Of a stretch of 64,000 bases of DNA, positions 43,369-52,108 are shown piece after piece. Position 1 is the stretch's first letter. The number at the start of each line of letters is the position of its first letter. A program made the position numbers and the translations under genes. This stretch comes from Aeromonas sp. RU39B. Its GTDB lineage: Bacteria > Pseudomonadota > Gammaproteobacteria > Enterobacterales > Aeromonadaceae. The notes below the pieces were generated by a model. It did no database searches and was not told the origin of the DNA. It was given only the letters and a program-made list of their open reading frames with translations. The stretch is taken from positions 1 through 64,000 of the forward strand of contig NZ_FTMJ01000001.1 in NCBI RefSeq assembly GCF_900156095.1, given 5' to 3'.

Positions 43369-45299
43369 TCGCGGGCCAGTGCCTCTACAGGATCGAGCCG
43401 GGCCGCATTGCGTGCCGGCAGATAACCAAACAGGATGCCAATCAGGCTGGAGCAACCAAACGCCATCACCAGCGAGAACAGTGAGAAGTGCATCTGCATG
43501 CTCTCTACCAGCATGCCAAATACCGCGCCAATCAATAGTGACAACAGCACGCCGATCACCCCGCCGACCAGTGTCACCATCACCGCCTCAATCAAAAACT
43601 GCTGCATGATGTCACTGCGCCGTGCGCCTACGGCAACGCGGATGCCAATTTCGCGGGTCCGCTCAACCACTGACACCAGCATGATGTTCATTACGCCGAC
43701 ACCGCCGACGATCAGCGAGATAACCGCAATGGATGAGACCAGCAGGGTCATGGTGCCGGTGGTTTTCTCGACCGATTGCAAGAACATGTCATTGCTCTGG
43801 GTGAAGAAATCCTGGGTGTCGTGGCGCTGTTCAAGTAGTGAGGTGACTCCGCGTGCCGCAATGGCAGCATCAATATTGGGCGCTAATCGCACCGTGATCT
43901 GGTCGAAGTGATCCTGCACCAGAATTCGGCTCATCAGAGCGCTGTAAGGCAGCCATAACGAGACCCCCTGACCGCCGCCCCAGCGGCTCTTCTGCTCGGC
44001 CACACCAACGATCCGCACCGGCACCGAGCCGGCAAACACCACTTGTCCGATAGGATTCTGGCTGCCAAACAGGCTGGTCATGGAGGTGGCATCAATCACG
44101 GCAACCGCCGAGCGGCTACGCAGATCCTCATCATTGAGCAGGCGCCCTTGCTGCAGCGTCAGTCCCTTCACCTCGAAAAAGGCGGGGCTCACTCCGGTGA
44201 GGCTGCCGGAGAGGCTGCGATTGCGCCAGCGAACCTGCGCCGAGCTGCTCACCGAGGGCGTTGCTCCAGCCAGATAGGGCTGACCGGTCAGGGCCTGCAG
44301 ATCCCCCTCGTTAAGGGTGTGGATAGTGCTGGCCTTCTCATCGCCCCACCCCTTGCCGGGGAAGATGTCGACCGTGTTGGTACCCATGGCGCTGATGTCA
44401 CTGATCACTTTCTGCCGCGCTCCCTGACCCAGTGCCACCACGCTCACCACGGCGGCAATACCGATGATGATGCCAAGCATGGTGAGAAATGTGCGCATCC
44501 GGTGCGCCTTCATGGCGTGCCAGGCCATCTGGAATGCTTCACGCAGGCGATCCATCCGCTCCCACAGATTGGCTTGATGCGCTTGCGGGGAGCGAGGGGA
44601 GACCGCAGGGCGGGTGACTCGCCCCTGATCGCGGATCACCCGGCCATCTTTAAGCTCGATAATCCGCTCGGCATGAGCCGCAATCTCTGGGTCGTGGGTC
44701 ACCAGAATGATGGTGTGGCCGAGCTGGTGCAGCTCTTTGAGGATGGCCAGCACCTCCTGACCGCTCTGGCTATCCAGTGCCCCGGTGGGTTCGTCGGCCA
44801 GAATGACCTCAGCGCCATTGACCAGCGCGCGGGCAATACTGACCCGTTGTTGCTGGCCGCCGGAGAGCTGATTGGGTGTGTGGTGCTCGCGCTGATCGAG
44901 CCCTAAGCGCAGCAGCAACTCCCGGGCGCGCTGGTGGCGTTCCTGACGGGCGTGACCGGCATAAATGGCGGGCACTTCCACATTGGCGCAGGCATCGAGA
45001 TGCGGCAGCAGGTGATAGCGCTGGAAGATAAAACCGAAGTGCTCGCTACGCAGGCGTGCCTGGGCCAGGGTATCGAGCGCTGCCGTATCCTGACCGCGAA
45101 ACAGATAGCGACCCTCGCTCGGGTGGTCCAGACAGCCCAGCAGGTTCATCAGGGTGGATTTACCGGAGCCGGAGGCCCCGACAATCGCCACCATCTCACC
45201 GGCATCAATAGTGAGATCAAGGGGATGCAGGACGGTGACCTCCTGCTCGCCACTCATAAAACGACGGCTGACACCTTGCAACTCGATAAGAGAGGTCAT
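43365..45299 (-). CDS. macB: MacB-type ABC exporter (ATPase-permease fusion)
   Basis: MacB (644 residues) has an N-terminal ATPase with Walker A GASGSGKST, signature LSGGQQQRVSIARAL and Walker B VILADEPTGALDSQ. A linker, a membrane helix near residue 270 (TFLTMLGIIIGIAAVVSVVAL), a large periplasmic domain and three C-terminal FtsX helices follow. It acts by mechanotransmission, driving substrates from the periplasm out through MacA and the channel. ATG 45299 (MTSLIELQGVSRRF) is chosen because MacB proteins begin with this motif. Confidence 0.94.
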   Translation of the reverse strand: MTSLIELQGVSRRFMSGEQEVTVLHPLDLTIDAGEMVAIVGASGSGKSTLMNLLGCLDHPSEGRYLFRGQDTAALDTLAQARLRSEHFGFIFQRYHLLPHLDACANVEVPAIYAGHARQERHQRARELLLRLGLDQREHHTPNQLSGGQQQRVSIARALVNGAEVILADEPTGALDSQSGQEVLAILKELHQLGHTIILVTHDPEIAAHAERIIELKDGRVIRDQGRVTRPAVSPRSPQAHQANLWERMDRLREAFQMAWHAMKAHRMRTFLTMLGIIIGIAAVVSVVALGQGARQKVISDISAMGTNTVDIFPGKGWGDEKASTIHTLNEGDLQALTGQPYLAGATPSVSSSAQVRWRNRSLSGSLTGVSPAFFEVKGLTLQQGRLLNDEDLRSRSAVAVIDATSMTSLFGSQNPIGQVVFAGSVPVRIVGVAEQKSRWGGGQGVSLWLPYSALMSRILVQDHFDQITVRLAPNIDAAIAARGVTSLLEQRHDTQDFFTQSNDMFLQSVEKTTGTMTLLVSSIAVISLIVGGVGVMNIMLVSVVERTREIGIRVAVGARRSDIMQQFLIEAVMVTLVGGVIGVLLSLLIGAVFGMLVESMQMHFSLFSLVMAFGCSSLIGILFGYLPARNAARLDPVEALARE

Positions 45300-45303
45300 G
45301 CTA

Positions 45304-46443
45304 TCACCAAGGGCTGGGTGTGGAGGCGGTGCTGCTACCAAGGATCACTTCATCCCCTTCCTTGAGACCGTCGACCACTTCGATATTCACCTCATCGCGC
45401 AGGCCGGTGGTAATGGTCCGGCTTACCTTCTGCTTCTTGTCGTCGAGCAGATCAACCTGCGCCTGATGTTTGCCAAGATTGCTGCCGAGGGCGGTGAGCG
45501 GAATAGTGAGCACCTGCTTGCGCTGGCCCAGCACGATACTGACCTGCGCGGTCATGGCGACCCGTAGCTTGTGCTCGGGGTTGGCCACATCGAACATGGC
45601 GTAGTAGTACACCGCGCTGTTGGTCGCGGCGCCACTATCATTGATGCTGGTCGGGGCCAGCTGCACGCTGCGCAGCTTGGCATCATAGCGGGTATCCGGG
45701 TCGCCAATCAGGGTGAAATAGACCGGCATGCCGGGCTGGATCTTGACCACGTCGGCTTCGGAGATCTGCGCCTTGACCGTCATGGTATCGAGGTCGGCCA
45801 GCTTTAGCAGGGTCGGAACCACTTGCGAGGAGACCAGTGTCTGGCCCACCCGGGTCACCAGCGACAGCACGGTACCATCCATCGGTGCCACAATGCGGTT
45901 GTAGCCAAGCTCGGTGCGGGCCGTGGCCACATCAATCTGGGCGGTGGTGATAGCGGTGCGGGCGTTGGCCACTTCTGCCTTACTGGTGGCAAGCTGCGCC
46001 TGCGCCTGTTCGAGATCGGCCCGCGAGGTGGCTTGATCACGAATCATCTCCTGCTGGCGTTTCAGCCCCAGCTCATGCTGGCGCAGCAGCGCCTGCTTCA
46101 TCTCCAGATCGGCGCGCGCGCGTGCCAGATCGGCTTCGGAGCGCTGCAGTTTGTTCTGTGCCACGGTGGGATCAATTTCGGCCAGCAGTTGACCCTTCTT
46201 GACCCGCTCTCCTTCATCGACCAGCAGACGCACCACCTGACCGGTGACCTGAGCGCCCACATCCAGCTGTTCGCGTGCTTGCAACACGCCGCTGGCTTGC
46301 ACCGACTGTTCGATATCCTGCCGGCTGACTTTGGCAGTCAGATAGCTCGGAGGCGGGGTCTGCGGCCAGAACCACCAAGTGAGCAACCCGGCGATCAGCA
46401 GCAGGCAGAGCAGCAGGCGCCAGTGCGCCATCAACTTCTTCAT
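45304..46443 (-). CDS. macA: MacA-type periplasmic adaptor
   Basis: MacA (379 residues) has one N-terminal membrane helix (LLLCLLLIAGLLTWWFW), the motif VSRQDIEQSVQASGVLQAREQLDVGAQVTGQV, a coiled-coil hairpin (about residues 95-175, rich in Ala, Gln and Arg), RIVAPMDGTVLSL (second lipoyl half) and a beta-barrel domain. It precedes macB with a 4-base gap and is the promoter-proximal gene of macA-macB-channel. ATG 46443 (MKKLMAHW) is preferred over the longer reading frame. Confidence 0.93.
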   Translation of the reverse strand: MKKLMAHWRLLLCLLLIAGLLTWWFWPQTPPPSYLTAKVSRQDIEQSVQASGVLQAREQLDVGAQVTGQVVRLLVDEGERVKKGQLLAEIDPTVAQNKLQRSEADLARARADLEMKQALLRQHELGLKRQQEMIRDQATSRADLEQAQAQLATSKAEVANARTAITTAQIDVATARTELGYNRIVAPMDGTVLSLVTRVGQTLVSSQVVPTLLKLADLDTMTVKAQISEADVVKIQPGMPVYFTLIGDPDTRYDAKLRSVQLAPTSINDSGAATNSAVYYYAMFDVANPEHKLRVAMTAQVSIVLGQRKQVLTIPLTALGSNLGKHQAQVDLLDDKKQKVSRTITTGLRDEVNIEVVDGLKEGDEVILGSSTASTPSPW

Positions 46444-46593
46444 GATATTCACGTATCCGGTAGGAGCGAGTCTTGGCCACATGGCGACAAAGATGGTGAT
46501 CTGAGCCGAAACGGGTCAATTTGGCAATAGTTTGGACAGACTCGGGTGGCGAAAGGGGGAGGAAATAGGGTGATCACGTCAGAGCGTGACCGC

Positions 46594-47577
46594 TCAAAAG
46601 CTGGCACCGATACTGAGTTTCTGACGCCACTCCTTGTTACCAAGGGCGTCGCGCCGACCGCCATCATCATAATATCCATCGTCCCATACCAACTCGGTGG
46701 CCCACGAGAGCCGCATATGGTCGCTTAAGTAGTAGTGAAGACCAATGTTGCCATCGACGCTGCGGCGTAATACCAGATGGGGGTTACTCTGGTTTAGATA
46801 GTGTAAATATTTGCCTTCACTGAAGAATTCCAGCCGACTTTGTTCTAGGCGATGTTGATAGTCCCAGCCGAAGGTCAGGGTCGGGTAGCTGGCACCACCG
46901 GATTGATAGAGCGGGCAGTTATCCGGGTCTTGATACCAATTGATCTCGCGCAGCCCGCCGAGCAGCAGAAATTCCAGCCGTTTGTTCTTCTCTTTCCAGA
47001 AGCGATAGCCAAACCCGGTGTTGTAGTCGATCTCCTGATAGCCCGACGTCAGCATGTCATAGCGAAAATCGACCGTGCTGCGCCAAAAGCCGCGATCACC
47101 CAGAAAATAGTCGATACGTGGATTGACGCGGTAGTAGTGATCGGTGGTCGCGCCGCTGGCGGTGTCGTACTCATATTCCGACTCCAACCCGTTACGCCAG
47201 CTCGGATTTTCCATCTGCACCTTGCCATTGATGCCGATGCTGTTGCTGCGTTGGGTGTTTTGTTTGATGCGCAGGTTAACGTCACTGCTGCCCGATAGGT
47301 GCCACTTCTCTTGCTCGATACCGAGCAGCGCCAGATCGACGCCTTCACTGCTCAGCGCCGGTGCTTCATCAGGTTGGGTTCGCCAGCGTTTGATGGCGCT
47401 GCGCGGAACGGTCACACTGCCGCCAAACGGAAAGCTTAACGTCAATGCATCGTGGGTAGCGACAATCTCGCCAGTCAGGCGATCGCCATTTTTCAGCCAG
47501 ATCACGTCACACCGGGCGGGGTGGGCGTTGAGCAGGAGCAAGCTAGCAAACAGCGCCAGCGTGATGGGACATTTCAT
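46594..47577 (-). CDS. DUF481 family outer-membrane beta-barrel protein, copy 1
   Basis: This 327-residue protein has a Sec signal peptide (MKCPITLALFASLLLLNAHPARC), then the DUF481 start DVIWLKNGDRLTGEIVATHDALTLSFPFGGSVTVPRSAI and about ten amphipathic beta-strand pairs ending in Phe (SIGASF), as in outer-membrane barrels. It is a paralogue of the next gene upstream on the same strand: both share WLKNGDRLTGE, FGGSVTVPRS and YYLSDHMRLSW-type blocks. DUF481 members have no settled function. Confidence 0.85.
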   Translation of the reverse strand: MKCPITLALFASLLLLNAHPARCDVIWLKNGDRLTGEIVATHDALTLSFPFGGSVTVPRSAIKRWRTQPDEAPALSSEGVDLALLGIEQEKWHLSGSSDVNLRIKQNTQRSNSIGINGKVQMENPSWRNGLESEYEYDTASGATTDHYYRVNPRIDYFLGDRGFWRSTVDFRYDMLTSGYQEIDYNTGFGYRFWKEKNKRLEFLLLGGLREINWYQDPDNCPLYQSGGASYPTLTFGWDYQHRLEQSRLEFFSEGKYLHYLNQSNPHLVLRRSVDGNIGLHYYLSDHMRLSWATELVWDDGYYDDGGRRDALGNKEWRQKLSIGASF

Positions 47578-47796
47578 GCTGGCAGGGTAGCAGCCGCCGA
47601 GCGCCGGGCCAGCAGTCAGAGCATGGACTGCTTGTTTCTTCCCCAGCGCGAGGGAATCGTTTAGCGCTGGTTTTTCAACGGGTTGTCATCACAAATTCGG
47701 ACCCAATAGCGCCTTTTTTATTGCCAGCAATGGGACAAGGACTGACGTGCCAACATATTGCACGGCTTGCTTGGTGTGCTTTGGCTATAACAGGAC

Positions 47797-48759
47797 CTAG
47801 AAGCTGGCACCGAGGCTCAAGGAATGGCGCCACTCTTTGCTGTCGATAGGATATTTTTGCCCTTGCCACATCAGATAAGCATCATCCCACTCCAGTTGCG
47901 AGCTCCAGGAGAGGCGTAGGTGATCGCTCAGGTAGTAGCGCAGGCCCACCTCTGTATCGACCGTCTTGTCAAAAACCAGATAAGGGGAGGGCTGGTCCAG
48001 ATAGTCGATGTACTGTCCTTCGCTGTAGATCTCAAGCCGGCTATCCATGATGCGCTGGCGATAGTCCCAGCCGGCGCTGATGATGGGATAGGTTGCTTGG
48101 TTGCTGCCAAATAGCATCTGGATGCGGGGATCGGGACGCCAGTAAGCCTGGCGCGCACCGCCTAGCAGCAGAAATTCCAGTTGGCGCTGCTTTTCCTTCC
48201 AGACGCGATAACCGGCGCCACTGTTGATATCCACCTCCAGATAGCCAAGTGCCAGCATGTCGTACTGATAGTCGATGCGGTTGCGCCAAAACCAGCGATC
48301 CGACAGGAAATAGTCGATGCTGGGCTCGATGTGATATTTGTGCTCGGTGGTTTGACCATTAGTCGTGTCATAGTCATAGCTGGCGCTGAGCGTATTGCGC
48401 CAATCGGGATTCTCCAGCCCCAATTTTCCTTTGGCGCCGAGGCTGTTGGTCTGGCTGGTGTTCTGCTTGAGCTTCATGTTCAGATCGCCGCTACCGGTCA
48501 GATGCCAGCCATGCTCTGCCGTGTCGCTGGCAAGGGTCACCCCTTTTTTACTCAAGGTGGGCGCTGGGGCTAACTGGGCGCGCCAGCGGGCGACTTCACT
48601 GCGTGGCACGGTCACACTGCCGCCAAACGCAAAGGTCAGGGTAAGACTCTTCTCATCGGCGTGTACCTCACCGGTGAGGCGATCGCCATTTTTCAGCCAG
48701 ATGACATCGGCCAGTGCGGTGTGGGTCAGCAGCAACAGCAGGACAGCAAGGAATCTCAT
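47797..48759 (-). CDS. DUF481 family outer-membrane beta-barrel protein, copy 2
   Basis: This is a tandem paralogue of the downstream gene (about 320 residues), with signal peptide MRFLAVLLLLLTHTALA followed by DVIWLKNGDRLTGEVHADE and ending SLSLGASF. The pair shares order and strand with a 219-base gap, pointing to local duplication with divergence. ATG 48759 puts the signal peptide at the N-terminus; nine further codons to 48786 are possible but unlikely. Confidence 0.85.
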   Translation of the reverse strand: MRFLAVLLLLLTHTALADVIWLKNGDRLTGEVHADEKSLTLTFAFGGSVTVPRSEVARWRAQLAPAPTLSKKGVTLASDTAEHGWHLTGSGDLNMKLKQNTSQTNSLGAKGKLGLENPDWRNTLSASYDYDTTNGQTTEHKYHIEPSIDYFLSDRWFWRNRIDYQYDMLALGYLEVDINSGAGYRVWKEKQRQLEFLLLGGARQAYWRPDPRIQMLFGSNQATYPIISAGWDYRQRIMDSRLEIYSEGQYIDYLDQPSPYLVFDKTVDTEVGLRYYLSDHLRLSWSSQLEWDDAYLMWQGQKYPIDSKEWRHSLSLGASF

Positions 48760-48796
48760 GGCAGCGCGCTCAAGGGAAGATAACAAGAAGATGCCA

Positions 48797-48831
48797 CAAG
48801 CAAGAGGGGCGCAACATGGTTGCTCCCCTCA
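48797..48831 (+). repeat. 35-bp direct repeat, left copy (contains a 12-bp-stem palindrome)
   Basis: This copy begins CAAGCAAGAGGG and contains the hairpin GAGGGGCGCAAC (48804-48815)/GTTGCTCCCCTC (48819-48830) with loop ATG. It matches 33 of 35 bases of the repeat at 50180-50214 in the same orientation. Confidence 0.85.
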
Positions 48832-48932
48832 GTTTGCTGATCTTGAGCAGAAAGCTGACCAGACCAGAGCTACTGTTGCCCGCCAGTAGAGCACCGAGCG
48901 CCTGATGGCGCAGCAGGCTGTGCCGGCTAGAG

Positions 48933-49111
48933 CTGCACGCCGATGACGATGATCCGCTTCTCGATGTCTATATCAAAGCGGCTGTGCGCCATATTGAGCA
49001 CCGCATTGGTACGCTCCGGCCGACGCGGTGCCTGCCGGCAGTCAGCCCTATCAAGAGGATATCAAGCTGGCTGCTTTGTTACTGACACCCCACACCCCGG
49101 TGATTGTTTGA
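48933..49111 (+). pseudogene. Broken phage head-tail connector (gp6-like) gene fragment
   Basis: The frame from 48933 encodes HADDDDPLLDVYIKAAVRHI followed by EHRIGTLRP, which resembles the N-terminal helices of HK97 gp6-like connector proteins. It has no start codon and an upstream in-frame stop at 48903. After about 49040 the similarity jumps to another frame, which reads QPYQEDIKLAALLL (49043-49084), like the later DI-(K/R)-A-LLL helix of the family, and ends at TGA 49109-49111. A missing start and a frameshift mark it as a relic. Confidence 0.55.
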
Positions 49112-49252
49112 TAGTACAGTCACTGTTTGGGTGTCTATTCGATGACCAATTTTTCTGTTGATTTGGCGCAATACACACATCCTCAAATGGGTGCTACAAC
49201 ACGTAGCGTGGTGACCGCCACCCCGCTTATTCATAATGTGAGCCCTATTAAT

Positions 49253-49837
49253 ATGAAAAAAAGTATCAATCCCCTGTTGATCCTGCTCGGATTGCTTCCT
49301 TCAGCTGCGTTTGCACACGTTGGTCATGACGCCGGTATTCATCATCTTGGCTTTATCCAGGGGTTAGTGCACCCCTTCAGTGGCGTTGATCACCTTTGCG
49401 CCATGCTGCTGGTCGGTATCTGGAGTGCGATGAATACACGCCGTTGGTGGATTGCGCCGCTCTCGTTTGCCTCTGTGCTGCTGTTGGGGGCGTTGGTTGG
49501 CATGAGTGGCTTGGTCGTGCCTGCAACAGAATATCTCGTAGCCTCGTCGTTACTCGTGGTTGGGGTGATGGTTGCATTGCAGATGAAGCTGCAACCCCTG
49601 CATGGTGCATTGATTGTTGCCGCGATGGCTTTCTTCCACGGTGTCGCGCATGGCAGTGAATTGACCCACGCCTTCTCCGCCTTATCGGGAATGGTGATTG
49701 CCACTGCGCTGATCCACGTTGGTGGTCTTGCTATCGGTTATGGCTTGCTGAATGCCCGCTGGAAGCAGCCTGCCGCGCGTGTAATTGGTCTGCTCTCATC
49801 TCTCATCGGGGTCGCATTGTTGGGCGGCGTTTTTTAA
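49253..49837 (+). CDS. hupE: HupE/UreJ-family metal (probably nickel) permease
   Basis: This 194-residue protein has a signal peptide-like N-terminus (MKKSINPLLILLGLLPSAAFA), then HVGHDAGIHHLGFIQGLVHPFSGVDHLCAMLLVGIWS, the HupE/UreJ signature rich in His and Asp, and six hydrophobic segments. Relatives move Ni2+ or Co2+ for hydrogenase and urease; no such enzyme is encoded nearby. ATG 49253 is preferred because it starts the signal peptide; the frame runs open back to 49127. It lies between two phage gene fragments inside a direct-repeat-bounded segment. Confidence 0.88.
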   Translation: MKKSINPLLILLGLLPSAAFAHVGHDAGIHHLGFIQGLVHPFSGVDHLCAMLLVGIWSAMNTRRWWIAPLSFASVLLLGALVGMSGLVVPATEYLVASSLLVVGVMVALQMKLQPLHGALIVAAMAFFHGVAHGSELTHAFSALSGMVIATALIHVGGLAIGYGLLNARWKQPAARVIGLLSSLIGVALLGGVF

Positions 49838-49852
49838 CGTAAGGCAAGCGCC

Positions 49853-49911
49853 ATCGCTGTTCACAGCGATCACCGCTCTTTATTCATAACCCTGCTTCGG
49901 CGGGGTTTTTT
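49853..49911 (+). terminator. Hairpin and rho-independent terminator of hupE
   Basis: A perfect 8-bp stem, ATCGCTGT/ACAGCGAT (49853-49870), is followed by a second stem (CCCTGC 49890-49895 with GCGGGG 49900-49905) closed by a TTCG tetraloop and a run of six T. Confidence 0.88.
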
Positions 49912-49926
49912 ATTGTCGGAGGACTC

Positions 49927-50175
49927 ATGCCTGCAGGTCGATTACGTGATCGCATCAGGCTGCTGACTCGCACTACCGTTCGCAATGAGATTGGTCAGCC
50001 GCGCGATGAGTGGGTGGCCTCACTGCCAGTGTGGGCCGATGTGCAGATGATTGGCGGCCGCGAGCAACTGCGCGCCGGCCAGGAAATTGCCGATGGGCAG
50101 TACCGCATCCGTATTCGGTTCCGGGGCGGGGTCTCTGCGGCCCAGCGCATCATGCTGGCCACGGTGAGCAGCTAG
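49927..50175 (+). pseudogene. Phage head-tail adaptor (head closure) protein, C-terminally truncated
   Basis: The 82-residue product starts MPAGRLRDRIRLLTRTTVRN and contains VWADVQMIGGREQLRAGQEIADGQYRIRIRFR, characteristic of the phage head-tail joining family (PF05521), which is normally about 105-115 residues. The last beta-strands are missing; the frame ends at TAG five bases before a direct repeat. It has a good ribosome-binding site (GGAGG before ATG 49927) and may still be translated. No other phage structural gene follows. Confidence 0.7.
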
Positions 50176-50179
50176 ACAT

Positions 50180-50214
50180 CAAGCAAGAGGGACGCAACAT
50201 GGTTGCGCCCCTCA
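50180..50214 (+). repeat. 35-bp direct repeat, right copy (hairpin after the ferredoxin gene)
   Basis: It matches 33 of 35 bases of 48797-48831 in the same orientation. The hairpin arms are GAGGGACGCAAC (50187-50198) and GTTGCGCCCCTC (50202-50213). On the minus strand it lies 19 bases past the ferredoxin stop and is followed by TCTTGCTTG, so it may also work as that operon's terminator. Confidence 0.85.
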
Positions 50215-50232
50215 TTGGCATAACGGCGTGGT

Positions 50233-50481
<249 letters not shown>

Positions 50482-51846
50482 TTAGCTCACTGAGTGCGGG
50501 TTACGGGTATCCTGACGCTCGCCCAGATTGCGCAGCAGGATGCCGTAGTTGATATCCACCTCTTTGGGCACCGGCAGATAGACCACGTGACCGTTGCCCG
50601 GCGCGGTATCAATTTGCTCGCCTTTGCGGTTTTGCAGCTGCTCCAGATTAAAGCGCAGGTTACCTTGCGGGGTCATCAGCTCCAGACTGTCGCCGACCAG
50701 GAACTTGTTCTTGACCTCGACTTCCACCAGTTCGCCGTCACGGGCGGTGATCTCGCCGACAAACTGCTGGGTATCGGAGACCGAGTAGCCATAGTCGTAG
50801 TTCTGGTATTCGCTGTGAGTATGGCGGCGCAGAAAACCTTCGGTATAACCACGGTGGGCCAGGTTTTCGAGGGTGCTCATCAAGGTCGGATCGAACGGCC
50901 GGCCGGCGACCGCATCGTCGATGGCCTTGCGATAGACCTGAGCCGTACGGGCGCAATAGTAGAAGGACTTGGTACGCCCCTCGATTTTCAGTGAATGCAC
51001 GCCCATCTTGGTCAGGCGCTCTACGTGCTGGATGGCGCGCAGATCCTTGGAGTTCATGATGTAGGTGCCATGCTCGTCTTCAAAGGCGGTCATGAATTCG
51101 CCCGGACGATTGGACTCTTCCAGCAGCACCAGCGCATCGGAGGGCTTGCCAAGGCCGAGGGTCGGATCGACCTTTTGCACGGCAATCGGCTCCTGACGGT
51201 GGACGATCTGGCCCACGTCATTCTCTTTACCTTCGTGAACCTTGTACTCCCAACGGCAGGCGTTGGTGCAGGTACCCTGGTTCGGATCGCGCTTGTTGAT
51301 GTAACCAGAGAGCAGGCAGCGGCCGGAATAGGCCATGCACAGGGCGCCGTGAACGAACACTTCCAGCTCCATCTCCGGCACCTGCATGCGGATCTCTTCA
51401 ATCTCATCAAGCGACAGCTCGCGCGACAGGATGGCGCGGGTCAGTCCCATCTGATGCCAGAATTTTACCGTGGCCCAGTTTACCGCATTGGCCTGCACCG
51501 AGAGGTGAATGGGCATATCCGGGAAGGCTTCGCGCATCATCATGATAAGACCGGGGTCAGACATGATCAGGGCGTCCGGATTCATCTCCACCACCGGGCG
51601 CATGTCGCGCACGAAGGTCTTGAGCTTGGAGTTGTGGGGCTGAATGTTGGCGACCACATAAAACTGCTTGCCAAGGGCATGGGCTTCGTTGATGCCGAGC
51701 TGCAGGTTTTCGTGATCAAATTCGTTGTTGCGCACCCGCAGGCTGTAGCGGGGCTGACCGGCATAGACGGCGTCGGCGCCATAGGCATAGGCGTAACGCA
51801 TGTTTTTCAGGGTCCCGGCCGGGGAGAGCAATTCTGGCTTAAACAT
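50482..51846 (-). CDS. trhP: Prephenate-dependent tRNA uridine(34) hydroxylase TrhP (peptidase U32 family)
   Basis: TrhP (YegQ, 454 residues; 453 in E. coli) hydroxylates the wobble uridine of certain tRNAs on the way to cmo5U/mcmo5U. MFKPELLSPAGTLKNMRYAYAYGADAVYAG, FVHGALCMAYSGRCLLSGY and NACRWEY with clustered Cys, followed by KDLRAIQHVERL, are U32-family hallmarks. ATG 51846 is the conserved start; the frame runs open another 39 codons upstream without similarity. It is co-transcribed with the ferredoxin gene. Confidence 0.95.
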   Translation of the reverse strand: MFKPELLSPAGTLKNMRYAYAYGADAVYAGQPRYSLRVRNNEFDHENLQLGINEAHALGKQFYVVANIQPHNSKLKTFVRDMRPVVEMNPDALIMSDPGLIMMMREAFPDMPIHLSVQANAVNWATVKFWHQMGLTRAILSRELSLDEIEEIRMQVPEMELEVFVHGALCMAYSGRCLLSGYINKRDPNQGTCTNACRWEYKVHEGKENDVGQIVHRQEPIAVQKVDPTLGLGKPSDALVLLEESNRPGEFMTAFEDEHGTYIMNSKDLRAIQHVERLTKMGVHSLKIEGRTKSFYYCARTAQVYRKAIDDAVAGRPFDPTLMSTLENLAHRGYTEGFLRRHTHSEYQNYDYGYSVSDTQQFVGEITARDGELVEVEVKNKFLVGDSLELMTPQGNLRFNLEQLQNRKGEQIDTAPGNGHVVYLPVPKEVDINYGILLRNLGERQDTRNPHSVS

Positions 51847-51988
51847 GGGGTTCTCTCTGGTCTGATTGCAAATCAGGGCACTGCCACCTGATGGCGGTAC
51901 ATAAGGGGTGCGAGATTGTACTCGCAGCCCCGGTCTCATGCAATTTTGACCCGATTTTTGCAAGCTGCCACTAGCCTGCCTGACGCGG

Positions 51989-52081
51989 TTAGCGAGCCAT
52001 CACCACCATCATGCCGGGCAAGGCAAAAAAGAGGCCGGTGACATAACCCACGGCCAGTGACGACCCCGTGTCGAAGACACC
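51989..52081 (-). pseudogene. Possible C-terminal remnant of a membrane protein
   Basis: The minus-strand frame ends SSLAVGYVTGLFFALPGMMV with VMAR and a stop at 51989-51991. It reads like the last transmembrane helix of a transporter, but there is no start codon and the frame runs back into a hairpin. I cannot name the family. Confidence 0.2.
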
Positions 52082-52102
52082 TCCCGCCAGATGGCGGGAG
52101 GT
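52079..52102 (-). terminator. Hairpin downstream of the putrescine permease gene
   Basis: ACCTCCCGCC (52079-52088) and GGCGGGAGGT (52093-52102) make a perfect 10-bp stem 7 bases past the permease stop. There is no clear T-run. Confidence 0.6.
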
Positions 52103-52108
52103 AAGTGA

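Noticed and set aside
49127-49252. Longer hupE product starting at 49127
   Set aside because: The extra 42 residues precede a clear signal peptide at ATG 49253 and have no family similarity.
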